Below, piece after piece: positions 1 to 7,927 of a DNA stretch of 11,466 bases; within the stretch, counting starts at the first letter, position 1, and each line of letters starts with the position of its first letter. Source of the DNA: Rhodospirillaceae bacterium CCH5-H10 (GTDB taxonomy: Bacteria; Pseudomonadota; Alphaproteobacteria; Reyranellales; Reyranellaceae). The stretch spans positions 1 to 11,466 of the forward strand of contig LSKJ01000831.1 in NCBI GenBank assembly GCA_001557035.1. Reading direction: 5' to 3'. Made by a program: the position numbers and the translations under genes. Below the pieces are notes generated by a model. It searched no databases. It was not told the DNA's origin and saw only the letters and a program-made list of their open reading frames with translations.

Positions 1-97
1 GCGGAGGGGGAAGGCGACACATGCGATCCCTCAACCGCCGTCGTCTTGAGTTTGATTTCCAATCGTGAGGGGGCGTGCGGGTGCTCTCCCCCTCCGC
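1..97. repeat. G-rich/C-rich inverted repeat cluster in left spacer
   Basis: The first ten bases (GCGGAGGGGG) are the exact reverse complement of 88-97 (CCCCCTCCGC). GAGGGGG at 67-73 also pairs perfectly with CCCCCTC at 88-94, and a small CCGC/GCGG hairpin sits at 94-104. The window therefore seems to begin inside one inverted copy of an intergenic repeat whose other copy lies at about 84-130. Dispersed GC-rich palindromic elements of this kind are common between genes in high-GC alphaproteobacteria, but whether this one recurs in the genome cannot be seen here. An open frame from base 3 to a TGA at 66-68, including an ATG at 21, could be a tiny ORF or the tail of a gene outside the window; nothing in it supports a function. 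Confidence 0.55.
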
Positions 98-107
98 TCT
101 GCGGGCA

Positions 108-130
108 CCTCCCCCGTATGACGGGGGAGG
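108..130. repeat. Perfect 10-bp hairpin next to the DUF1772 gene
   Basis: CCTCCCCCGT (108-117) and ACGGGGGAGG (121-130) are perfect reverse complements separated by a 3-nt loop. The hairpin lies 8 nt beyond the stop codon of the leftward gene at 139-573, where it could act as a transcription stop or mRNA 3' end stabiliser. There is no T-run on the exit side in either direction, so it is not a textbook Rho-independent terminator. It appears to be part of the same repeat cluster as 1-97. Confidence 0.6.
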
Positions 131-138
131 AAAGCTCC

Positions 139-573
139 TTATCGGCTCAGCACCGCCCACAGGAACAGCAGCGTCGCGCCGATGCCGAGCATCGTGCGTT
201 TGACGTGGAGCTTGCCCCAGCGGCGCAGCAGCGTGTGGCTGTCCTCGCCGGCATCGTCGAGCGGGATGGCTTTCAGTTCGTTGTTGACCGGCATGATCAT
301 CAGCGCCGTGTAGGCCCAGTTGGCGCCCATCAGGATGGCGCCGACGATGTAGAGTTCGTCGCGGCTCTGCCACCAGGCGGCAAGACCCAGCAGGAAACCC
401 AGGGCGGCCAGCGTGCCCTGCATCATCGTCCCTCGCCTGTAGGCGAACTTCCACTGCTGCAGCTGCGCGCGATCGTCCATTTCGGAGCGCGCCGGATGCT
501 CTGCGAAACTCACGTAGAAGGCCGCACCGGCAAAAAGCGAGGCCGTCACCAGGGCCAGAATTCCGAAGATCAT
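139..573 (-). CDS. DUF1772-type small integral membrane protein
   Basis: A 144-residue, mostly hydrophobic protein with about four predicted membrane segments (roughly residues 4-25, 49-69, 73-95 and 124-142). Three blocks resemble DUF1772 (anthrone-oxygenase-like) proteins: an EHPAR segment after the first helix (residues 25-29), MPVNNELK (93-100), and a C-terminal RRWGKLHVKR stretch (117-126). Family length is about 150 residues, so it looks complete. The ATG at 573 is preceded by AAGGAA at a suitable distance; an upstream extension in the same frame is antisense to the neighbouring oxygenase and was not used. It is divergent from the oxygenase with only 60 bp between starts. Most DUF1772 members have no established biochemical role. 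A few fungal relatives act in anthrone oxidation, which should not be transferred to this bacterial protein. Confidence 0.8.
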   Translation of the reverse strand: MIFGILALVTASLFAGAAFYVSFAEHPARSEMDDRAQLQQWKFAYRRGTMMQGTLAALGFLLGLAAWWQSRDELYIVGAILMGANWAYTALMIMPVNNELKAIPLDDAGEDSHTLLRRWGKLHVKRTMLGIGATLLFLWAVLSR

Positions 574-620
574 GACATTCCTTTTGTGGTCCGCCGCGGG
601 CAAGATAGGCAGCCGGAAGA

Positions 621-627
621 GGAGGAG
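621..627 (+). promoter_or_regulatory. Shine-Dalgarno site fixing the GTG start at 634
   Basis: GGAGGAG ends 6 nt before a GTG codon at 634. The open frame continues upstream to 46, but that part is antisense to the DUF1772 gene and has no oxygenase homology. The first recognisable family motif (IPVIDLGPYL) begins six residues after the GTG. This strong site decides the start. Confidence 0.8.
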
Positions 628-633
628 CAAACC

Positions 634-1620
634 GTGGCCACCGAAACGATTCCCGTCATCGATCTCGGGCCCTATCTCGCGGGCGAGCCCGGTGCGATGG
701 ACCGAACCGCCAAGGAACTGCGCTTCGCGCTGACCGAGATCGGCTTCTACTTCATCGTGAACCACGGCATCGCGCGGGAGAAGATCGCCCGCATGTTCGC
801 CGAGGTGAAGCGCTTCCACGACCAGCCGGTCGAGAAGAAGCTCGAGCTGAAGCTCGACCAGCACAATACCGGATACCTGCCGATGCGCGGCAACACGCTG
901 CGCACCTCGACCATCCAGACCGGCACCAAGGCCAACCTCAACGAAGCCTTCTTCGTGAAGCGCGAGATGGCGCCGGACCATCCCGACGTGCTGTCGGGCC
1001 GCCGCTTCCGCGGACTGAACCGCTGGCCCGACCTGCCCGGCTTCCGCGACACGGTGATCGACTACTGCAACGAGATGGAACGGCTGGTGCAGAAGATGGT
1101 GCGGCTCTACGCCCGCGCCCTCGACCTCCCGGCCAACTATTTCGACACCGCCTTCTCCGAGCCGATGTTCTCGATGCGCATGACGCATTATCCGCCGCAG
1201 GAAGGGCCGGTCGAGGACGAGTTTGGCCTGGCGCCTCACACCGACACCAGCTTCCTCACCCTGCTCGCGCCCAACGAGGTGCAGGGCTTGTCGATCCGCA
1301 GCCAGAGCGGCAGCTGGATCGACATGCCCGCGATCGACAATGCCTATGTCGTGAACGGCGGGCAGATGCTGCAGCGCTACACCAACGATCTCTTCCTGGC
1401 GACGCCGCACCGCGCCATCAACAAGACGACCGGCGCGCGCTATGCGCTGCCGTTCTTCTGCGACAGCGGCATCGACTGGCCGGTCGCCGCCGTGCCGACG
1501 ACGGTCGGGCCCGACAAGCCGCCAAAGTACCCGACCACCTGGTACAGCGACTACATGACCTGGTATCTGAAGCGGAACTACGATGTGCTGAACGAAGCCG
1601 CCCCGCAGGCCGCCGAATGA
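634..1620 (+). CDS. Isopenicillin N synthase-like 2-oxoglutarate/Fe(II) dioxygenase
   Basis: A 328-residue cytosolic non-haem iron oxygenase. Visible family marks are the N-terminal DIOX_N-type IPVIDLGPY followed by GFYFIVNHGI (residues 37-46), the iron ligands H202 and D204 in LAPHTDTSF, the distal ligand H259 in ATPHRAIN, and the 2-oxoglutarate-anchoring R269 in RYALPFF. The usual RxS pair of this family reads R-Y-A here, so the serine that normally helps hold the co-substrate is replaced. Length matches bacterial members (310-350 residues). Such enzymes hydroxylate, desaturate or cyclise small molecules using O2 and 2-oxoglutarate; the substrate cannot be predicted. The GTG start is supported by GGAGGAG. 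Its stop overlaps the start of the VOC gene (ATGA at 1617-1620), so the two are probably translationally coupled at the head of a four-gene operon. Confidence 0.9.
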   Translation: MATETIPVIDLGPYLAGEPGAMDRTAKELRFALTEIGFYFIVNHGIAREKIARMFAEVKRFHDQPVEKKLELKLDQHNTGYLPMRGNTLRTSTIQTGTKANLNEAFFVKREMAPDHPDVLSGRRFRGLNRWPDLPGFRDTVIDYCNEMERLVQKMVRLYARALDLPANYFDTAFSEPMFSMRMTHYPPQEGPVEDEFGLAPHTDTSFLTLLAPNEVQGLSIRSQSGSWIDMPAIDNAYVVNGGQMLQRYTNDLFLATPHRAINKTTGARYALPFFCDSGIDWPVAAVPTTVGPDKPPKYPTTWYSDYMTWYLKRNYDVLNEAAPQAAE

Positions 1621-1994
1621 GCGACGAAATCAAATTCGGGCCGGTCGTCCCGAGCCTGCGCATCTTCGACGTCGCCAAGGCCAAGGAATTCTATGTCGAT
1701 TTCCTGGGCTTCACCTGGGACTGGGAGCATCGCTTCGACGACAACGCCCCGCTCTACGCTCAGGTCTCCCGCGCCGGTGTGATGCTCAATCTCACGGAGC
1801 ATCATGGCGACGGCGCGCCGGGCACGCACTTCGTCATCCACACCAAGGGGATCGCCGCCTTCCATCGCGAACTCACGGAGAAGAAGTATCGCTACGCGCG
1901 CCCCGGCCTCGAAGACCAGCCGTGGGGTGCGCGCACGGTGACCGTCACCGACCCCTTCGCCAACAAGCTTACCTTCAGCGAACCGAACGACTAG
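1617..1994 (+). CDS. VOC-fold (glyoxalase/bleomycin-resistance-like) protein
   Basis: A 125-residue single vicinal-oxygen-chelate protein with two beta-alpha-beta-beta-beta halves. The first half opens with VPSLRIFDVAKAKEFYVDFLGF (shown by residues 11-17 VPSLRIF and 23-32), followed by LTEHHGDGAPG (59-69), which is typical of the bleomycin-resistance/Glyoxalase_7 type. The second half ends in TDPFANKLTFSE (111-122), the counterpart of the common DPDGNxxEF strand. The family includes metal-dependent lyases, dioxygenases and pure binding proteins. H62, H63 and E61 are in the region where ligands or drugs are often bound, but no full metal triad can be assigned by eye. The ATG overlaps the oxygenase stop codon, so it is made with that enzyme and may act on or bind its product. 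Function beyond the fold is unknown. Confidence 0.85.
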   Translation: MSDEIKFGPVVPSLRIFDVAKAKEFYVDFLGFTWDWEHRFDDNAPLYAQVSRAGVMLNLTEHHGDGAPGTHFVIHTKGIAAFHRELTEKKYRYARPGLEDQPWGARTVTVTDPFANKLTFSEPND

Positions 1995-2007
1995 ACTTCC
2001 CGCGTCA

Positions 2008-2023
2008 TCGGCGAAAACGCCGA
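2008..2023 (+). other. Short hairpin with AAAA loop between VOC and enolase genes
   Basis: TCGGCG (2008-2013) and CGCCGA (2018-2023) form a perfect 6-bp stem closed by AAAA. It sits in the 51-nt gap before the enolase gene, just upstream of its GGGAGGA site (2029-2035). A three-codon ORF (ATG 2038, stop TGA 2047-2049) overlaps the enolase ATG at 2046. No T-run follows, so a terminator is unlikely. It may mark an mRNA processing or stability site, or be chance. Confidence 0.35.
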
Positions 2024-2045
2024 GGCCCGGGAGGAACATGCGAAA

Positions 2046-3194
2046 ATGAGCAGTGCGACCCTCGCGCGCGTTGAAGCCCACGTCTTCCGCACGCCCATCA
2101 AGGAGCCGGTCCGCACCTCCTTCGGCACCATGACCGAACGAGTCGCGGTGTTCGTGCGGGTCGAAGACTCGGATGGCGCGCGCGGCTGGGGCGAGATCTG
2201 GTGCAACTTCCCCAATGCGGCCGCCGAGCATCGCGCGCTGTTGTTCGCCGACATCGTGGCGCCCCGGGCCCTGGGCAAGTCGCTCGACGATCCGGTCGGC
2301 CTGTGGGGCGAGATCGACCGCGCACTGCATGTACTGCGCGTACAGAGCGGCGATGCCGGCGCGCTCTCCGCCGCCGCCGCCGGCCTCGACCTCGCGATCC
2401 ACGACCTGCGCGCCCGCAAGCGCGGCCTGCCGTTGTGGCGGGCGCTGGGCGGCACCGACGATTCGCCGCTCCCGATCTATGCATCGGGTCTGAACCCCGG
2501 CCGCGCCGCCTACGACACGGTGGGCCGCATGCGCGCGGCCGGCTACCGCGCCTTCAAGATCAAGGTCGGCTTCGGCGAGGAAACCGATATCGGCTCCCTG
2601 CAGCCGGTCGCGGCCGAACTCGGGCCGAGCGAGCGCCTGATGGTCGACGTGAACCAGGGCTGGGACCTTCGGACCGCTTGCGCCATGGCGCCGAAGCTCG
2701 AGCCGTTCGCGTTGCGCTGGATCGAGGAACCGCTGATGGCCGATCGGCCACTCAGCGAGTGGACTCAGGTTGCGGCGGTCGCGCCGACGACGCTTGCAGG
2801 CGGCGAGAACCTGCGCGGCGCCGGTCCGTTCCAGGAGATGATCGACAGCGGCCTGTTCGGCGTGATCCAGCCGGATGCCGCGAAATGGGGTGGGCACTCG
2901 GGCTGCCTGCCGGTCGCCCGCGCCGCCCTTGCCGCCGGCCGCACTTATTGCCCGCACTTCCTGGGGGGCGGAATCGGCCTCCTCCATTCGCTGCACCTGC
3001 TGGCTGCCGTCCGTGGCCCCGGCCTGCTGGAGGTCGATGCCAACCCCAATCCGCTTCGCGAAGGCATCCTGCAGGATGTTTTTTCGGTCCGTGACGGAGG
3101 CGTCAGTCTTCCCGGCGGGCAAGGACTCGGTCTAGAACCGGACATCAAGCCGCTCCTCACCCTAAGAAGCCTTCATATCGAGCGGCACGCGTAA
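2046..3194 (+). CDS. Mandelate racemase/muconate lactonizing family enzyme (KxK type)
   Basis: A 382-residue enolase-superfamily enzyme: an N-terminal capping domain (about residues 1-130) followed by a TIM-like barrel. All mandelate-racemase-subgroup residues are visible: the KxK pair K171/K173 (FKIKVG), metal ligands D201 (VDVNQGW), E227 (RWIEEPL) and E254 (AGGENL), and the D277/H304 dyad (QPDAAKWGG and CPHFLGGG). The spacing copies Pseudomonas putida mandelate racemase (K164/K166, D195, E221, E247, D270, H297) with a +6/+7 offset. Such enzymes abstract the proton alpha to a carboxylate and then racemise, epimerise or dehydrate; the substrate is not predictable by eye. GGGAGGA precedes the ATG at 2046. 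It lies 13 nt before the acyl-CoA ligase gene and 51 nt after the VOC gene, so it is probably the third gene of the operon. Confidence 0.92.
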   Translation: MSSATLARVEAHVFRTPIKEPVRTSFGTMTERVAVFVRVEDSDGARGWGEIWCNFPNAAAEHRALLFADIVAPRALGKSLDDPVGLWGEIDRALHVLRVQSGDAGALSAAAAGLDLAIHDLRARKRGLPLWRALGGTDDSPLPIYASGLNPGRAAYDTVGRMRAAGYRAFKIKVGFGEETDIGSLQPVAAELGPSERLMVDVNQGWDLRTACAMAPKLEPFALRWIEEPLMADRPLSEWTQVAAVAPTTLAGGENLRGAGPFQEMIDSGLFGVIQPDAAKWGGHSGCLPVARAALAAGRTYCPHFLGGGIGLLHSLHLLAAVRGPGLLEVDANPNPLREGILQDVFSVRDGGVSLPGGQGLGLEPDIKPLLTLRSLHIERHA

Positions 3195-3207
3195 AAGAGG
3201 GAATGCC

Positions 3208-4817
<1,610 letters not shown>

Positions 4818-4839
<22 letters not shown>

Positions 4840-5474
4840 GGGCCCGCCTCGCGGGAGTGACGCAGCTCGGCAATCGCCTGGCGCGTCACCTGGAAGGCGC
4901 CGACCAGGGCCAGGCCGGACATGATCGCGGCGACGATGTAGTCCGGCCAGCCGCTGCCCGATCCGAACACGCCCGCGGCGGCGGCCAGCACGGCGAGATT
5001 GCCGATCGCGTCGTTGCGCGTGCAGATCCACACCGAGCGCATGTTGCTGTCGCCCTCGCGCCAGCGATAGAGCAGCAGCGCCACGCCGAAATTGGCGGCC
5101 AGCGCCAGCGCACCGACGATGCCCATCACCGGCGCCGCCGGCACGGTGCCGGCCATCGCGTGGTTGATCGTGGTGATCGCGACCCACAGGCCGAAGGCGC
5201 CCATGCTGGCGGCTTTCAGCAGCGACGCACGGGCGCGCCACTGGATCGCCATGCCCAGCACGAACAGGCTGATGCCGTAGTTGCCGGCATCGCCCAGGAA
5301 GTCGAGCGAGTCCGCCAGCAACGAGACCGACTGCGCGGCGACGCCGGCACCGATCTCGACCGCGAACATGGTGAGATTCACCGCCAGTGCGATCCACAGG
5401 ATGCGCTTGTAGGCGGGCGAGGACGCCGCGACATTGGCGTGCTCATGACCATGGTCGTGGCAATGGGCGCTCAT
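4818..5474 (-). CDS. Short CDF-type cation efflux protein
   Basis: A 218-residue inner-membrane protein with about six membrane helices (near 24-46, 50-74, 85-105, 115-137, 150-172 and 177-199), matching a cation-diffusion-facilitator core. It exchanges cytosolic divalent metal for protons. A His-rich tip (HCHDHGHEH, residues 4-12) probably binds metal. LADSLDFLGD supplies D58xxxD62 in helix 2. In helix 5 the expected HxxxD or DxxxD reads C151xxxD155 within CTRNDAIGN, suggesting a Cys-containing transport site. The usual cytoplasmic C-terminal domain (about 80 residues) is absent, so this is the short form. It starts 1 nt after the arsR stop, with GGAG 7 nt before the ATG, so the two are co-transcribed and metal-controlled. 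The metal is not predictable; Zn, Co, Cd or Ni are all possible. The 3' end overlaps the ligase gene by 22 bp. Confidence 0.88.
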
Positions 5475-5475
5475 C

Positions 5476-5784
5476 TCAATGCTCCGCTATGTGAGTGACC
5501 ATGTCCTCGACCATGCGGCGGACATGGAGGTCGTCGGCCTCGTAGTAGACCTGCTTGCCCTGCCGGTCGGCCCGCACCAGGCGCGCCCCCTTCAGAAGCC
5601 GCAGGTGATGGCTCACCAACGACACCGAGAGGCCGAGCCGGTCGGCGATGTCGGAGACCGCGAGCGGCGTGCGCAGGCAGGACACCACGATCTTCAGCCG
5701 CGTCGGATCGCCCAGCAGCCGGAACAGGTCCGCCAGCGCCACCGCATGGTCGTCGGAGAGGAAGGTCTTCTTTGATCTGGACAT
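5476..5784 (-). CDS. ArsR/SmtB-family metal-sensing repressor
   Basis: A 102-residue winged-helix repressor. The order is DLFRLLGDPTRLKIV (helix 2-3 region, 19-33), the recognition helix SVSLVSHHLRLLKGAR (53-68), and the wing RADRQGKQVYYE (71-82). The C-terminal helix carries D85, H87, H98 and E101, exactly the DxH-x10-HxxE alpha5 site of CzrA/SmtB-type zinc or cobalt sensors. No alpha3 Cys box for arsenic or cadmium is seen (the only Cys is C36). Metal binding would release it from DNA and allow expression of itself and the CDF pump 1 nt downstream. The ATG at 5784 is the only ATG before an in-frame stop at 5797-5799 and lies inside the operator palindrome. There is no Shine-Dalgarno site, which points to a leaderless or near-leaderless message. 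Confidence 0.93.
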   Translation of the reverse strand: MSRSKKTFLSDDHAVALADLFRLLGDPTRLKIVVSCLRTPLAVSDIADRLGLSVSLVSHHLRLLKGARLVRADRQGKQVYYEADDLHVRRMVEDMVTHIAEH

Positions 5785-5804
5785 TTGAACAACTGTTCAA
5801 ATGT
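5781..5804. promoter_or_regulatory. ArsR-type operator, perfect 11-2-11 palindrome
   Basis: ACATTTGAACA and TGTTCAAATGT are perfect reverse complements separated by AC. The TGAACA/TGTTCA core matches the imperfect 12-2-12 sites known for ArsR/SmtB repressors. One edge lies over the -10 box (5800-5805) and the other over the arsR start codon (5782-5784), so bound repressor would cover the -10, the start point and the initiation codon. It is most probably bound by the ArsR protein encoded beside it. Confidence 0.9.
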
Positions 5805-5828
5805 ATGGTTGAACGCAAGGACTGTCAA
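5800..5828 (-). promoter_or_regulatory. Sigma-70-type promoter of arsR-CDF
   Basis: Read on the minus strand, a perfect TTGACA (5823-5828) is followed by a 17-nt spacer and TACATT (5800-5805, 4 of 6 matches to TATAAT). Transcription would start near 5793-5794, leaving a leader of only about 9 nt before the ATG at 5784. It overlaps the ArsR operator. Confidence 0.75.
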
Positions 5829-5869
5829 CCCACTGTATTTGTTACGTTATCTCCTCCTGTGGAAGCGCT

Positions 5870-6400
5870 TCAATAAAGGTGCAGCGCCGCCACGTTGACG
5901 ATCGCGCCGCCGGCGAGCGCCCATAGGGGGTTGCGCTTCGTCGTGTAGACGAACGCCGCGGTCGCCAGGCTGATCAGGACCGTGACCGCGTCGCGATCCA
6001 CCGTGCGCATCATCGAGACGCCGGAGGCCAGCATCAGCCCGAGCGCGACCGGGATCAGCGCGTCGCGCAGCACCGCGACCGCCGGATGATGCGACCAGCG
6101 TGTGAGCGCGCGGCCGGCGAAATAGGCAAGCGTGCTGGACGGGATCAGGATGGCAAGCGTCGAGACCAGCAGCCCCGGCAGGCCCGCGACCTGCCAGCCG
6201 ATCAGGCTGACGAAGATGATGTTGGGACCGGGCGAGGCATTGGCAATGGCGAAGGCATTGGCAAAGGCCTGGTCTGTCATCCAGCCATGGACGTCGACGA
6301 TCTGCCGGTGGATCTCGGGCAGCAGCGCGTTGATGCCGCCGATCGAGACCAGCGACAGCAGCGCGAAAGTGCGCGCCAGTTCGAGGAGCACGCCGGTCAT
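5870..6400 (-). CDS. chrA: Chromate transporter, C-terminal-type half protein
   Basis: A 176-residue membrane protein corresponding to one half of a ChrA (CHR-family) chromate transporter. It carries the CHR signature SIGGINALLPEI (19-30) and ASPGPNIIF (55-63), with about five hydrophobic segments. It begins with an ATG whose last bases overlap the stop of the preceding half gene (ATGA, 6397-6400). A GTG at 6418 in the same frame would add six residues but has no better ribosome site. Paired half-size CHR proteins work as a heteromeric short-chain chromate transporter, exporting chromate from the cytoplasm. The two halves probably insert with opposite topology, a known trait of the family. 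The arsR-CDF module lies 85 nt downstream on the same strand, with its own promoter. Confidence 0.87.
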   Translation of the reverse strand: MTGVLLELARTFALLSLVSIGGINALLPEIHRQIVDVHGWMTDQAFANAFAIANASPGPNIIFVSLIGWQVAGLPGLLVSTLAILIPSSTLAYFAGRALTRWSHHPAVAVLRDALIPVALGLMLASGVSMMRTVDRDAVTVLISLATAAFVYTTKRNPLWALAGGAIVNVAALHLY

Positions 6401-6960
6401 CGGCGACGCCCCATCCACGTGGCGGCGATGGCGAGCGGCACCAGAACGAGCACCACGGGCACCAGGGGCCAGCGCAGCAGGCCGATCGCCGCGAAGCCCG
6501 CCGCACCGATGCCGAGCGGCAGCAGGGTTGGCTGGATGTTGCGCACCATCTTGAGCGCCGTCCCCAGTACCAGGCCGGCGGAGGCCGCCGCCGCCCCGAT
6601 CAGCGCCGCGTTGACCTCGGGCACCGTGGCGACGCGGTCGTAGAAGACGGCGAGCGCCACCACGATGATCAAGGGCATCACCAACTGCCCCAGCAGGCAG
6701 AGCACCACGCCGATCAGGCCCTGGTTGCGGTCGCCGATGAGGATGGAGGCGTTCATCACGTTCGGACCGGGCAGCACCTGCCCCACCCCGAGCAGTTCGG
6801 CAAACTCGCGATCAGTGAGCCAGCGCTTCTCCTCGACGATGATGTGGCGGGCCCACGGCGCGATGCCGCCGAAGCCCAGGAGGCCGATCTTGAGGAAACC
6901 AAAGAAGAGCTCCGCCCTGCCGATGTTGCGGCGCGGCGGAACGGACGGGTCATGCTGCAT
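6397..6960 (-). CDS. chrA: Chromate transporter, N-terminal-type half protein
   Basis: A 187-residue membrane protein, the first half of a split CHR-family chromate transporter. GFLKIGLLGFGGIAPW (21-36) contains the conserved GFGG, and GQVLPGPNVMNASI (60-73) contains the PGPN motif; about five hydrophobic stretches follow. The ATG at 6960 is chosen because conserved residues begin soon after it. An in-frame TTG at 6978 would add six residues without a ribosome site. No clear Shine-Dalgarno is seen, but a GCTATGTT element lies only 8 nt upstream. It is translated together with the second half by an ATGA overlap and is divergent from the TfdA-like gene, with 73 bp between starts. Whether the pair gives chromate resistance or moves another oxyanion is not known. 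Confidence 0.87.
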   Translation of the reverse strand: MQHDPSVPPRRNIGRAELFFGFLKIGLLGFGGIAPWARHIIVEEKRWLTDREFAELLGVGQVLPGPNVMNASILIGDRNQGLIGVVLCLLGQLVMPLIIVVALAVFYDRVATVPEVNAALIGAAAASAGLVLGTALKMVRNIQPTLLPLGIGAAGFAAIGLLRWPLVPVVLVLVPLAIAATWMGRRR

Positions 6961-6968
6961 TGCGAGCC

Positions 6969-6976
6969 AACATAGC
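6969..6976 (-). promoter_or_regulatory. Possible -10-like element before split chrA
   Basis: GCTATGTT on the minus strand ends 8 nt before the chrA ATG. It resembles three GCTAGnnT motifs elsewhere in this window (7017-7024, 9302-9309, 11252-11259). No recognisable -35 accompanies it. If it is a -10 box, the message would be leaderless, which would fit the missing Shine-Dalgarno site. Confidence 0.3.
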
Positions 6977-7016
6977 AAAATGCCGCCGTCGCGCCTCGCG
7001 GTTCATCGGCTTCCGC

Positions 7017-7024
7017 GCTAGCCT
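7017..7024 (+). promoter_or_regulatory. Possible -10-like element before the TfdA-like gene
   Basis: GCTAGCCT ends 9 nt before the ATG at 7034, in a gene with no visible ribosome binding site. CTAG is normally rare in bacterial DNA, and the same GCTA-type core recurs before three other genes here. No matching -35 is seen, so this is suggestive only. Confidence 0.3.
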
Positions 7025-7033
7025 CAGTCGACC

Positions 7034-7924
7034 ATGACCAAAGCCATCCACCCCCTCGATCCGCAGGACCGTCCGTTCTTCGCCGGCGAAGTCTCGGGCA
7101 TCGACCTCACGCACCGGCTGAGCGACGAGGAAGTCGCCTTCATCCACGACGGGATGAACCAGTATGGCGTGCTGGTGTTCCGCGACCAGGTGCTCGACGA
7201 CGAGAGCCAGCTTGCCTTCAGCCGCCAGCTCGGGCCGCTCGAACAGGCCACTGGAGACATCATGCCGCCCGAGGAACGGCGCATGAGCATGGACCTCAAC
7301 GACATCTCCAACCTCGACCGCAACGGCAACGTGCTGGCACGCGACGACCGCCGCCGCCTGTTCAGTCTCGGCAACCAGCTCTGGCACTCCGACAGTTCGT
7401 TCAAGGAGGTACCGGCACTCTATTCGCTGCTGTCGGCGCGCACGATCCCGTCGGCCGGCGGCAACACCGAGTTCGCCGACATGCGCGCGGCCTACGATGC
7501 GCTCACCGACGCCGAAAAACGCGAGGTCCACGACCTGATCTGCCTGCACAGCCAGATCTATTCGCGCGGCATGCTGGGCTTCGAGGACTTCACCGAGGCC
7601 GAGCGCGTGAAATGGGCACCGGTGCGCCAGCGCCTCGTGCGGCGCCATCCCGGCTCCGGGCGGCTGTCGCTCTATCTCGCCAGCCATGCCGGCGCCATCG
7701 AGGGCTGGCCGATGCCCGAGGCTCGCGCCTTCCTGCGCGACCTCACCGAGCACGCGACGCAGCGGCAGTTCGTCTATGCCCATGTGTGGCGACCGCATGA
7801 CCTGGTGATGTGGGACAACCGGGCCACCATGCACCGCGCCCGCCGGTTCAATTCGGCCGAAGTGCGCGACATGCGCCGCACCACGCTCACCAACTCGGTG
7901 TCGAGCCTGGAGCAGGCGCCCTAA
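7034..7924 (+). CDS. TfdA/TauD-family 2-oxoglutarate-dependent dioxygenase
   Basis: A 296-residue Fe(II)/2-oxoglutarate dioxygenase. Iron ligands are H118 and D120 in LWHSDSSF and H267 in NRATMHRAR. R278 lies 11 residues after the distal His, as in TauD (H255/R266) and TfdA (H262/R273), and should anchor 2-oxoglutarate; T145 in GGNTEF fits the second co-substrate contact. The wording WHSDSSF and GGNTEFADMRAAYDAL is closer to TfdA-like (2,4-dichlorophenoxyacetate type, including the alpha forms of Bradyrhizobium) than to taurine enzymes. Many such relatives do not act on 2,4-D, so the symbol is withheld. It probably cleaves a C-O or C-S bond next to a carboxylate or sulfonate by hydroxylation. 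The MBL-fold gene follows after 3 nt and is probably co-transcribed. Confidence 0.9.
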   Translation: MTKAIHPLDPQDRPFFAGEVSGIDLTHRLSDEEVAFIHDGMNQYGVLVFRDQVLDDESQLAFSRQLGPLEQATGDIMPPEERRMSMDLNDISNLDRNGNVLARDDRRRLFSLGNQLWHSDSSFKEVPALYSLLSARTIPSAGGNTEFADMRAAYDALTDAEKREVHDLICLHSQIYSRGMLGFEDFTEAERVKWAPVRQRLVRRHPGSGRLSLYLASHAGAIEGWPMPEARAFLRDLTEHATQRQFVYAHVWRPHDLVMWDNRATMHRARRFNSAEVRDMRRTTLTNSVSSLEQAP

Positions 7925-7927
7925 TCC

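Noticed and set aside
46..633. N-terminal extension of the IPNS-like oxygenase
   Set aside because: It runs antisense through the DUF1772 gene and has no oxygenase homology. A strong ribosome site supports the GTG start at 634.
1578..3122. Long minus-strand open frame of 514 codons across the enolase gene
   Set aside because: It is a shadow of the plus-strand enolase and VOC genes in high-GC DNA. It has low-complexity Arg/Ala/Gly-rich composition and no family motifs.
4843..4855. CCCGC-CTC-GCGGG hairpin after the ligase stop as a terminator
   Set aside because: The stem is only 5 bp with no T-run, and it lies inside the CDF coding region.
5862..5871. Palindrome GAAGCGCTTC at the end of the second chrA half
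   Set aside because: It is a loopless 10-bp palindrome overlapping a stop codon. It has no matching partner site and is short enough to occur by chance.
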